DNA of 33,165 nucleotides from Loktanella sp. UBA3435. Its GTDB lineage: Bacteria > Pseudomonadota > Alphaproteobacteria > Rhodobacterales > Rhodobacteraceae. Shown piece by piece: positions 16,945 to 23,192 of the stretch (positions are counted from its first letter, which is position 1; each line of letters opens with the position of its first letter). The notes under the pieces are model-generated. The model saw only the letters and a list, made by a program, of their open reading frames with translations. It was not told the DNA's origin and did no database searches. The translations under genes and the position numbers were made by a program. The DNA is taken from positions 1 to 33,165 of the forward strand of contig DFSO01000033.1 in NCBI GenBank assembly GCA_002378665.1. Direction: 5' to 3'.

Positions 16945-17808
16945 ATGCTGTTCCCCAACCTCGACAACTTTCTATCAAATGGTGCCGCCACATTGGCGAA
17001 AGGTCCGATTGCTCTTATCTTCCTTGAGGACGATGTCGAAGTCGCAAGCACGCTGCGCCACTATGCAGACGGTGGATTTCGCTCTGTGATTGCGTTTGGG
17101 GTTGCGGACATCCAACTCCCCGAAGATTTGCCGCCCAGCGTGCATAAGGTTAACTTTGACATGAGCGAGAGCAATGCACTTACCCGCATTGTCAACGCAG
17201 TGATTGAAAAGGCCCACGGGCAGTGGATCTTCTACGGCTACAACACTGAATACCTGTTCTTTCCGTTCTGTGAACACCGCGCGATTGGCGAAATGTTGGC
17301 ATTTCACACCGAAGAGCGGCGCGATGCCGTGCTGACCTATGTGGTCGATCTCTATGCAGGCGATCTCGATAAAGCCCCGAATGCTGTGTCCCTAGAGAAC
17401 GCGCATATGGATAAATCAGGATACTACGCCCTTGCCCGCAAGGACAAAGGCAATGAGTTCGAAGAGCGGCAACTCGACTTTTTTGGCGGGTTACGGTGGC
17501 GGTTTGAGGAGCATATTCCGTTGCCACTGCGCCGCATTGACCGCATTTCTATTTTCAGAGCGAAGCCGGATCTACGCCTGAGGGCGGATCACACGTTTAG
17601 CGATCCAGAATACAACACCTATGCCTGCCCATGGCATCATTCGATCACGGCAGCCCTTTGTTCCTTCCGCACGGCCAAAGCGTTAAAGCGGAACCCTGTG
17701 AGTGCGGCGCAGATTAAGACGTTTCGCTGGCATAACTCCGTGCCGTTCGAGTGGCATTCGCAGCAATTGCTTGATTTGGGCCTGATGGAACCTGGTCAGT
17801 GGTTCTGA
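16945..17808 (+). CDS. Glycosyltransferase family 2-like protein, unassigned
   Basis: A 287-aa cytosolic protein without signal peptide or membrane helices. I do not recognise it with certainty. An N-terminal alpha/beta part ('PIALIFLEDDVEVASTLRHYADGGFRSV' split as 'PIALIFLEDDVEV' and 'ADGGFRSVIAFG') and a middle segment where 'IFYGYNTEYLFFPF' takes the place of an acceptor/metal loop recall GT-A-type proteins of the glycosyl transferase 2_4 group common in Rhodobacteraceae. The C-terminus is rich in His and Trp ('WHHSITAALCS', 'WHNSVPFEWHS'). It is transcribed alone, away from miaB, and its 3' end meets a REP element and the RAYT gene. Alternative: a Rhodobacterales-specific protein of unknown function. 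Confidence 0.55.
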   Translation: MLFPNLDNFLSNGAATLAKGPIALIFLEDDVEVASTLRHYADGGFRSVIAFGVADIQLPEDLPPSVHKVNFDMSESNALTRIVNAVIEKAHGQWIFYGYNTEYLFFPFCEHRAIGEMLAFHTEERRDAVLTYVVDLYAGDLDKAPNAVSLENAHMDKSGYYALARKDKGNEFEERQLDFFGGLRWRFEEHIPLPLRRIDRISIFRAKPDLRLRADHTFSDPEYNTYACPWHHSITAALCSFRTAKALKRNPVSAAQIKTFRWHNSVPFEWHSQQLLDLGLMEPGQWF

Positions 17809-18289
17809 TTGATGCGTTAAAACGCATCCTACGCTTATAGGCGGAACACAGCGGCCAGTCGCTGCCGTCACGGATCAATCCAGCCCGTAGCGGTGCCGTC
17901 GCGATCAAATGCGCATACAGGTCATAATCATCTTGATCGCGGATCATATGCTCCCAAAACCGGCGCTGCCAAATCCCTTTCTCTGCACGCTTAATCATGC
18001 TTGGCGGGCGATTGGGTGCAGGCGGTACATGCCGGGAAAATGTAGACTTGATGGACCGCCACCGCGCCGAGAAATCCGCATCGCCTGATGGCAGGGTCCA
18101 GATCATGTGCAACTCCGAGGGCAGGATCACAGCAGCCTTAATCTCGAAAGGGCGCTGTTTTTGACATAAGGCAACCGCGTGCCGCAAGAGATCAACGCGC
18201 TCGACAAGCAACGTCGACGACGGATCAGCCAAAGCAACAGTGAAGAAGTAGGTGCCTCCGGGCACAAAAAGGCGGCGATAATTGGTCAT
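17714..18289 (-). CDS. REP-associated tyrosine transposase (RAYT), probably inactive
   Basis: RAYTs are single-copy Y1/HUH-type nucleases, related to IS200/IS605 transposases, that are tied to REP palindromes. The 191-aa frame shows the family start 'YRRLFVPGGTYFFTVAL' and the core 'GIWQRRFWEHMIRDQDDY' with 'DWPLCSAYKRR'. Two catalytic features look altered: the HUH pair, usually 'LPDHxH', reads 'LPSELH', so the first His is Glu. By position, the catalytic Tyr that precedes 'xxNPVxHGL' seems replaced by Leu in 'LYAHLIATAPLRAGL'. The frame continues through a REP (17811-17833) and overlaps the convergent neighbour by 95 bp, so the natural C-terminus is doubtful. REPs flank it on both sides. 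Confidence 0.85.
   Translation of the reverse strand: MTNYRRLFVPGGTYFFTVALADPSSTLLVERVDLLRHAVALCQKQRPFEIKAAVILPSELHMIWTLPSGDADFSARWRSIKSTFSRHVPPAPNRPPSMIKRAEKGIWQRRFWEHMIRDQDDYDLYAHLIATAPLRAGLIRDGSDWPLCSAYKRRMRFNASIRTTDQVPSGPNQAIAANATRTARSYASETS
17811..17833 (-). repeat. REP-like palindrome at the 3' end of the RAYT gene
   Basis: 8-bp arms (17811-17818 and 17821-17828) flank a 2-bp centre. On the minus strand the element reads CGTAGGATGCGTT TT AACGCATC, one compensated base pair different from the copies at 9096 and 18342. It is inverted relative to the copy at the other end of the RAYT gene. It starts 2 bp after the stop of the glycosyltransferase-like gene. Confidence 0.85.
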
Positions 18290-18341
18290 GTGACCAGCCT
18301 ATCGAGATTCGGATGAATCAAATGTTAACCATCACCGACAA

Positions 18342-18363
18342 GTAGGATGGGTTTTAACCCATC
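18342..18363 (+). repeat. REP-like palindrome upstream of the RAYT gene
   Basis: GTAG is followed by the palindrome at 18346-18363 (GATGGGTT TT AACCCATC). It lies 52 bp before the RAYT start and 7 bp after the irr stop (convergent side). Sequence and orientation match the copy at 9096. Confidence 0.85.
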
Positions 18364-18370
18364 GCCCATT

Positions 18371-18787
18371 TCAGCTTCGGCGCAGCCTAATCACCACATC
18401 CACCGAGGCAATCTGCGCCCCCGCAGGCACATTGGGCAAACGCCTGATATCCAACTGATCCGCAGGCGCATCGGTCAACTCAGCGGTATCTTCCCAATAG
18501 AAATGGGGATGATCGGTCTTATTGGTGTCAAAATAGCTCTTTGAGCCATCAACCGTAATCTCACGCATCAACCCAGCATCACAAAAGGCGCGCAGCGTAT
18601 TATAGACCGTCGCAAGCGATACTTTCTCGCCCGCAACCGAGGCCGCATCATATAAACCCTCTGCCGTCACATGCCGATCTTGCCCATCGCCCACCAGCAA
18701 TGAGGCCAGCGTCAACCGCTGCCGTGTCGGGCGCAAACCCACACCCGCCAACCATGCCGTGCTCCGCGAAATCGCAATCTCTGTCAT
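18371..18787 (-). CDS. irr: Fur-family iron response regulator Irr
   Basis: Irr is the alphaproteobacterial heme-responsive member of the Fur family that controls heme and iron genes. The 138-aa protein has the winged-helix part ('GLRPTRQRLTLASLL', 'VSLATVYNTLRAFCDAGLM') and a short dimerisation domain beginning 'DHPHFYWEDTAEL'. His93 and His95 correspond to the His-rich region of Irr; the full HHH of other members is reduced to HPH. Fur-type CxxC zinc motifs are absent, which favours Irr over Fur or Zur. AGAGG precedes the ATG at 18787. It is divergent from fabA; the irr/fabA pairing is common in Rhodobacterales. No clear ICE operator was found in the 147-bp gap. Confidence 0.9.
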   Translation of the reverse strand: MTEIAISRSTAWLAGVGLRPTRQRLTLASLLVGDGQDRHVTAEGLYDAASVAGEKVSLATVYNTLRAFCDAGLMREITVDGSKSYFDTNKTDHPHFYWEDTAELTDAPADQLDIRRLPNVPAGAQIASVDVVIRLRRS

Positions 18788-18934
18788 AGGGCCTCTCTTA
18801 CTTCACCTATTCATATGGGGGAAATGGGGGCGATATCAATTGAAAACGGAAACTTCGCACCCTTGCCCAAGGCAAACCTGCGGTGTTAAATGGGTTTGAG
18901 GCGTTTGAAACCAAATAAAATGAAGGCAGCACCC

Positions 18935-19444
18935 ATGTCCCAATACCCTACAAGCTTTGACAAAGAAGGGCTGCTTGCTTGCGCCCGTGGTGAACTTTTC
19001 GGCGAAGGCAACGCACAGCTTCCTGCGCCGCCCATGCTGATGATGGACCGCATTACCGAAGTGTCCGCAGATGGTGGCGCGCATGGCAAAGGTCACATCG
19101 TCGCTGAATTCGATATCACACCAGACCTTTGGTTCTTCGACTGCCACTTCCCCGGCAACCCGATCATGCCCGGCTGCCTTGGCCTTGATGGCTTGTGGCA
19201 ACTGACGGGCTTTAACTTGGGCTGGCGTGGCTGGCTTGGGCGCGGTTATGCGCTTGGCGTTGGTGAAGTGAAACTGACAGGCATGGTCCGCCCTAATCGC
19301 AAAATGCTGACCTACAAAATCGACTTCACCAAAGCGATCCAAACGCGTCGTTTGACGATGGGTGTGGCCGACGGGATCGTCGAAGCGGACGGCGAAGTGA
19401 TCTATATGGTCAAGGACATGAAGGTCGCGTTGAGCGAGAGTTAA
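18935..19444 (+). CDS. fabA: 3-hydroxydecanoyl-ACP dehydratase/isomerase
   Basis: FabA dehydrates 3-hydroxyacyl-ACP and isomerises trans-2- to cis-3-decenoyl-ACP, the entry to anaerobic unsaturated fatty acid synthesis. The 169-aa hot-dog protein has the active-site His in 'CHFPGNPIMPGCLG' and the Asp of 'LGLDGLWQL'. The start at 18935 has AAGG 9 nt upstream; 15 upstream in-frame codons are not family-like. The last 16 codons (19397-19444) occur twice more, in altered form, inside the repeats at 19785-19906 and 20440-20562. fabB, its partner, is 2 kb away instead of directly downstream because of three inserted cargo genes. Confidence 0.97.
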   Translation: MSQYPTSFDKEGLLACARGELFGEGNAQLPAPPMLMMDRITEVSADGGAHGKGHIVAEFDITPDLWFFDCHFPGNPIMPGCLGLDGLWQLTGFNLGWRGWLGRGYALGVGEVKLTGMVRPNRKMLTYKIDFTKAIQTRRLTMGVADGIVEADGEVIYMVKDMKVALSES

Positions 19445-19526
19445 GAGTGATCGGGTTAACGGCGGTGTAACACTGCTGTCGTTAGCCATCTCCGACCCTT
19501 GATTGCTACCCTCTTTAGGAAAGCCA

Positions 19527-19760
19527 ATGAAATCATTCAATTTCCAGTCAATATTTGCAGGAGATAAAGTATCAATCGACGACATTGATGGTATGATTGT
19601 TTTCTCTTCCATTTCGGACAGCTATGCAGAGGACTTCCCTAAGTCGGAATGGCCGCAAACGGACTACAATGGCATTATGATGCGGATGACAAACGGTGGC
19701 TTAATGTTTCACGATAATGACGTGCTGGCCCATTCGAATTGTCAGATTAAGCGACTTTAA
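19527..19760 (+). CDS. Cargo gene 1 of the fabA-fabB array: unknown 77-aa protein
   Basis: Not recognised. The 77-aa product is acidic, probably cytosolic, with a C-terminal region rich in Met and Asp ('GIMMRMTNGGLMFHDNDV'). The start at 19527 has AGGA 6 nt upstream (AGGAAAGCCA ATG). Its DNA is visibly more AT-rich than fabA and fabB, which suggests transfer. It lies between the native fabA stop and the first copy of the fabB-leader/fabA-tail repeat. It might be an immunity-type or stress protein, but nothing in the sequence establishes this. Confidence 0.6.
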   Translation: MKSFNFQSIFAGDKVSIDDIDGMIVFSSISDSYAEDFPKSEWPQTDYNGIMMRMTNGGLMFHDNDVLAHSNCQIKRL

Positions 19761-19784
19761 GATTGGGCCGCAATCATACCCAAC

Positions 19785-19906
19785 CCACTTGCACCCCTCC
19801 CCTCCCCCATCCTACAAAGAACCAACACTAATACAGGAGTGCGCTCATGCATGGCTCAGTGATCTACCGGATCAAGAACATGAAGGTCGCGCTGAGCGAG
19901 AGTTGA
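19785..19906 (+). repeat. Repeat R1: fabB leader fused to fabA 3' end
   Basis: The first part (19785-19849) matches the 65 bp in front of fabB, including promoter-like boxes, AGGAG and the ATG. The second part (19858-19906) matches the last codons of fabA. The fusion creates an in-frame 19-codon ORF (19847-19906) that starts like fabB and ends exactly as FabA does (KVALSES). R1 shares several differences from native fabA with R2 (AAC for GAC, CTG for TTG, TGA for TAA) and has the same breakpoint, so R1 and R2 have a common origin. Confidence 0.92.
19789..19817 (+). promoter_or_regulatory. fabB-type promoter in repeat R1
   Basis: TTGCAC and CTACAA are separated by 17 nt, exactly as before fabB and in R2. 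It would drive transcription into cargo gene 2. The spacer is almost pure C/T. Confidence 0.5.
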
Positions 19907-19933
19907 GCGACGTCAAATTCATTGGCGGACATT

Positions 19934-19963
19934 TTCATCGGCGGGCATTTTACCGCCGATGAA
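19934..19963. other. Perfect 11-bp hairpin between R1 and cargo gene 2
   Basis: Arms 19934-19944 and 19953-19963 pair perfectly with an 8-nt AT-rich loop. The left arm is preceded by an imperfect direct copy of itself (TTCATTGGCGGACATT against TTCATCGGCGGGCATT). No strong U-tract follows. It could be a weak terminator or an RNA structure ahead of cargo gene 2. Confidence 0.6.
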
Positions 19964-20006
19964 TTCATTTCAGCGCATAAACTCTTTTCACTTCAGGATC
20001 AGCTCA

Positions 20007-20426
20007 TTGCCAAAACCTGCCATCAAAGTCGTCGGCGACACCTCCAAAATCCACAGGGGCGCGTCTGAGGCGGCCGTAGGCGGAACGGCATCGCTGCTTT
20101 CTGCGCTGAGCATAGCAGCGGACCTCATGCCGCATGACGAAATAGATTTGCATAACTTTTTGAAGGTCCGCTATGCTGCCGCTCTCCAAGCCGCCAAACG
20201 CGCAAGTTGGTTTGGCGGCAGGTGGTTCAACTCCCTGTCAGGTGAAGATCCCGACTACATTCCCATCTCTGGCGCGCACCTGACACAGACACTTGCGGTC
20301 AAGGGCCTCACGCCGCCTGACTTCATCGTGCCGCGCGGCAAATACCTGTTGCGCTTGGACTATGCTGAAAAAGCGATTGTCCTTCTCCTCGAGCGGATTA
20401 CGCAGCGCGAGACGGATCATCTCTAA
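20007..20426 (+). CDS. Cargo gene 2 of the fabA-fabB array: unknown 139-aa protein
   Basis: Not recognised. From the TTG at 20007, which has AGGA 8 nt upstream, the product has 139 aa. An ATG at 19959 in the same frame lies inside the 3' arm of a hairpin and has no ribosome site, so I consider it less likely. The protein looks soluble and mostly helical: 'GTASLLSALSIAADLM', then 'FLKVRYAAALQAAKRASWFGG' (two overlapping helices) and an alpha-rich C-terminus 'LDYAEKAIVLLLERI'. No catalytic motif is evident. It is flanked by repeats R1 and R2 and points in the same direction as fabA and fabB. Confidence 0.6.
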   Translation: MPKPAIKVVGDTSKIHRGASEAAVGGTASLLSALSIAADLMPHDEIDLHNFLKVRYAAALQAAKRASWFGGRWFNSLSGEDPDYIPISGAHLTQTLAVKGLTPPDFIVPRGKYLLRLDYAEKAIVLLLERITQRETDHL

Positions 20427-20439
20427 CGCAGAACGTCTA

Positions 20440-20562
20440 CCCACTTGCACCTCCGCCCTCCCCTATCCTACAAAGAACCAACACTAATACGGGAGCGCGC
20501 TCAAGCATGGCGCAGTGATCTACCAGATCAAGAACATGAAGGTCGCGCTGAGCGAGAGTTGA
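20440..20562 (+). repeat. Repeat R2: second fabB-leader/fabA-tail fusion
   Basis: Same composition and breakpoint as R1. The fabB ATG has become AAG (20502-20504), so the mini-ORF of R1 is not preserved, but the fabA tail from GTGATC to TGA is intact. R1 and R2 differ at about ten positions and share changes that native fabA lacks. Confidence 0.92.
20445..20473 (+). promoter_or_regulatory. fabB-type promoter in repeat R2
   Basis: TTGCAC, 17-nt spacer, CTACAA, as in R1 and before fabB. It could transcribe the TSUP transporter gene. Confidence 0.5.
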
Positions 20563-20623
20563 GCACTAGAACGACTGATGCCGCTGATTGGCCTCCTGCC
20601 CCTCTGACAAGATGGATTAAATT

Positions 20624-21367
20624 TTGGACTTCATACTCATCTTGCTTGCGGCATTTGGTGCTGGATTATTGAACACGATTGCGGGGGGCGGGACATTTCT
20701 AACCTTCCCCGCGCTTGTGTTTATTGGGGTACCACCAGTAATCGCAAACGCGACCAGTGCCGTCGCGGTTTTTCCAGGATATCTTGGCGGTGCATTGGGA
20801 TTTCGTGACGAGCTTAAGACCTTCGATAAAAAGGTTATCCTTCGGCTGATTGCGATCACGATTGCAGGCGGTTTGATCGGATCAGTTTTGTTGCTGGTTT
20901 CCTCCAACAAGGCCTTTTCGGTTGTCGTGCCGTTTTTACTTCTTGGGGCAACGCTGGCTTTTCTATTCGGCGACCAGATCCGCGCACGCGCTGCGGCCGC
21001 AGGAGGGGCCGTGACACCCTACGGCTCAATCGGGCTTTTACTTGTCAGCATCTATGGCGGTTATTTCAACGGAGGCCTCGGCATTGTCTTGCTTGCCCTG
21101 TTTGCGCTGTGGGGCATGACGCATATCCACAAGATGAATGGCCTCAAAAACGGTCTTTCGTTTGTGCTCTCGATAAGTTCGGTCTTGGTGTTTGCCATCG
21201 GTGGGCTTGTCGAATGGCATTACGCGCTTGCCATGATGGTCGCATCAACCATCGGTGGCTATGCAGGGGCACCGCTTGCACGCAGGCTTCCGAAATCTTT
21301 TGTGCGCGGGTTAATCGCGGCCGTCGGTTTTTCCATGAGCGTCGTATTTTTTGCCCGCTTGATTTAG
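20624..21367 (+). CDS. Cargo gene 3: TSUP (TauE/SafE) family transporter
   Basis: A 247-aa inner-membrane protein with about eight hydrophobic segments in two related halves. The halves are marked by 'GLLNTIAGGGTFLTFPAL' near the N-terminus and 'YGGYFNGGLGIVLLALFAL' in the middle, the typical duplicated motif of the TSUP family (Pfam TauE). Family members export or import sulfonates, sulfite and other organic anions; the substrate here is not predictable. The start is TTG at 20624, with GGA upstream; no ATG precedes the first helix in frame. It is bounded by R2 and the native fabB leader. Unlike its AT-rich neighbours, its composition resembles the host. Confidence 0.88.
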   Translation: MDFILILLAAFGAGLLNTIAGGGTFLTFPALVFIGVPPVIANATSAVAVFPGYLGGALGFRDELKTFDKKVILRLIAITIAGGLIGSVLLLVSSNKAFSVVVPFLLLGATLAFLFGDQIRARAAAAGGAVTPYGSIGLLLVSIYGGYFNGGLGIVLLALFALWGMTHIHKMNGLKNGLSFVLSISSVLVFAIGGLVEWHYALAMMVASTIGGYAGAPLARRLPKSFVRGLIAAVGFSMSVVFFARLI

Positions 21368-21419
21368 CGCCGATCTGAGATTTCTCTCTCGCCGCCGCGA
21401 TCACTTCTCTTCTACTTGC

Positions 21420-21448
21420 TTGCACCTCTGCCCTCCCCCATCCTACAA
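21420..21448 (+). promoter_or_regulatory. fabB promoter candidate
   Basis: TTGCAC and CTACAA with 17-nt spacing lie about 30 nt before the fabB ATG; AGGAG (21466-21470) is the ribosome site. Conservation of both boxes and of the spacer length in R1 and R2 is the main support. Confidence 0.55.
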
Positions 21449-21477
21449 AGAACCAACACTAATACAGGAGTGCGCTC

Positions 21478-22707
21478 ATGCGTCGTGTCGTTGTCACAGG
21501 TCTCGGGATTGTATCCCCCATCGGAAATAACGCGGATGAGGTTCTGGCCTCACTCAAGGCGGGTAAGTCTGGGATCGTTGCCAGCCCCGAGATGGCCGAG
21601 CATGGATTCCGGTCCCAAATCGCGGGCACTGTAAAGCTTGATATCGCCGAGCACATTGAAAAGCGCGCGCTGCGCTTCATGGGGCCGGGTGCCGCTTATG
21701 CCTATATCGCGATGGGTCAGGCGATTGCCGATGCGGGTCTCGACGAGGCTACGGTTTCCAACCCGCGCACAGGTTTGATCGCGGGCTCTGGTGGTCCTTC
21801 CACCTCTGCCATGTTCACCGCGCATAACATCGTCAAAGACACAGGTGCCACCAAACGGATCGGGCCATTCGCCGTGCCAAAGTGCATGTCCTCCACGATC
21901 TCTGCGAACCTTTCGACCCAGTATAAGATCAAGGGCATCAACTATTCGATCACCTCCGCCTGCTCGACCTCGCTGCACTGCATTGGGGCTGCCTCCGAGC
22001 AGATCATGATGGGCAAGCAAGACGTGATGTTCGCGGGCGGCGCAGAAGAACTCGACTGGACGCTATCCTGCCTGTTCGACGCGATGGGTGCGATGTCGTC
22101 CAAGTATAACGACACCCCAGAGAAGGCGTCCCGCGCATTCGACGCGAACCGCGACGGCTTTGTCATCGCAGGCGGTGGCGCGATGTTGGTGCTGGAATCC
22201 CTTGAGCACGCGACAGCCCGCGGTGCGAAAATCTACGCCGAGGTCACAGGCTTTGCCGCGACGTCCGACGGCCACGATATGGTGGCCCCATCAGGTGAAG
22301 GCGGCGAGCGCGCGATGCGTCTGGCCCTGCAATCCCTGCCCGAAGGCCGCAAGGTCAGCTACATCAACGCGCATGGCACATCGACGCCCGTGGGTGACGT
22401 GGGCGAGATCGAAGCGGTCCGCCGCGTGTTCGGCCAAGGCTCCACCCCGCCCGTGTCCTCGACCAAATCCATGACGGGGCACAGCCAAGGGGCGACAGGT
22501 GCCTCCGAGGCGGTCTATTGCCTGCTGATGCTGCAAAACGACTTCATCGCTCCCTCGATCAACGTGGACACCTTGGACCCTGCCCTCGACCCCGCCGAGA
22601 TCGCCACAACCCGCGTCGATAACGCAGGTCTGGACACGATCATGACGAACTCGTTTGGGTTTGGCGGGACCAATGGGTCGATGTTGTTGAGCAAGTTTGC
22701 TGGGTGA
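21478..22707 (+). CDS. fabB: 3-oxoacyl-ACP synthase I
   Basis: FabB elongates cis-unsaturated acyl-ACPs made by FabA. The 409-aa condensing enzyme has the nucleophile Cys in 'ITSACSTSLHCIG' and the two His residues in 'NAHGTSTPVGD' and 'MTGHSQGATGASE', with the C-terminal 'NSFGFGGTNGS'. The ATG at 21478 follows AGGAG with 7-nt spacing. It has its own promoter-like leader, which may be why the fabA-fabB gap tolerates cargo. Its TGA overlaps a GTG start of a small membrane protein. Together with fabA, fabI and irr this is the classical Rhodobacterales fatty-acid locus. Confidence 0.97.
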   Translation: MRRVVVTGLGIVSPIGNNADEVLASLKAGKSGIVASPEMAEHGFRSQIAGTVKLDIAEHIEKRALRFMGPGAAYAYIAMGQAIADAGLDEATVSNPRTGLIAGSGGPSTSAMFTAHNIVKDTGATKRIGPFAVPKCMSSTISANLSTQYKIKGINYSITSACSTSLHCIGAASEQIMMGKQDVMFAGGAEELDWTLSCLFDAMGAMSSKYNDTPEKASRAFDANRDGFVIAGGGAMLVLESLEHATARGAKIYAEVTGFAATSDGHDMVAPSGEGGERAMRLALQSLPEGRKVSYINAHGTSTPVGDVGEIEAVRRVFGQGSTPPVSSTKSMTGHSQGATGASEAVYCLLMLQNDFIAPSINVDTLDPALDPAEIATTRVDNAGLDTIMTNSFGFGGTNGSMLLSKFAG

Positions 22708-23117
22708 TCCAGTGGATTAAAAAAGTTGAGAACGCGAGGCTAACACGCTGGCTCGCTGTTCTTGGCTTTGTGATCCTCGTAGTTTTGACTTATCTCGACG
22801 GTCAACTCGGAGATGTCGCAACCGTGTTTTTGCTGGTTACTGGTGTATTTGGCAGCATGTTTACCGGGGTTCAATTCGGGGCACCATTGGCAAAGCAGTT
22901 AAACAAACGTGTATTCAAGAATTCGCGGGACTTTCAATCTCGCCTTGCCGCTGCATTGTCTGTTTTCGCGTTTCTCTTGTTACCCGTCCTATTTTTGACG
23001 TGGGCTCAGTCCCGTGATTTTGTTGACATCGATATTGGTCCTATCGGTTTACACCTTTTATGGGCCTTCATCGCCGCTGCAATATTCTTTTGGTTAAAGC
23101 CTCCTGAAAAACCTTAA
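22704..23117 (+). CDS. Small hypothetical membrane protein
   Basis: No family recognised. From the GTG at 22704, which overlaps the fabB stop by four bases, the product has 137 aa. Three to four hydrophobic segments are seen: about 15-32, 38-58, 83-103 and 112-130. An ATG option in the frame is not available near the start, so translation may rely on coupling to fabB. Its DNA is more AT-rich than the two fab genes around it. It sits between fabB and fabI, usually close neighbours, so it is another insertion in this locus, but it carries no copy of the R repeat. Confidence 0.6.
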   Translation: MIQWIKKVENARLTRWLAVLGFVILVVLTYLDGQLGDVATVFLLVTGVFGSMFTGVQFGAPLAKQLNKRVFKNSRDFQSRLAAALSVFAFLLLPVLFLTWAQSRDFVDIDIGPIGLHLLWAFIAAAIFFWLKPPEKP

Positions 23118-23192
23118 TCGCTCAAATTTCACAAAAACTTGACGCCACGTCCCAAACCGTTCACCTAGATAAAAACCAATGAGGGACACCAC

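Noticed and set aside
19785..20562. R1 and R2 as attL/attR of an integrative element targeting the fabA 3' end
   Set aside because: The duplicated fabA tail first suggested an att site, but each tail copy is preceded by the fabB leader, and no integrase gene is present. Recombination of fabA-X-fabB fragments fits better.
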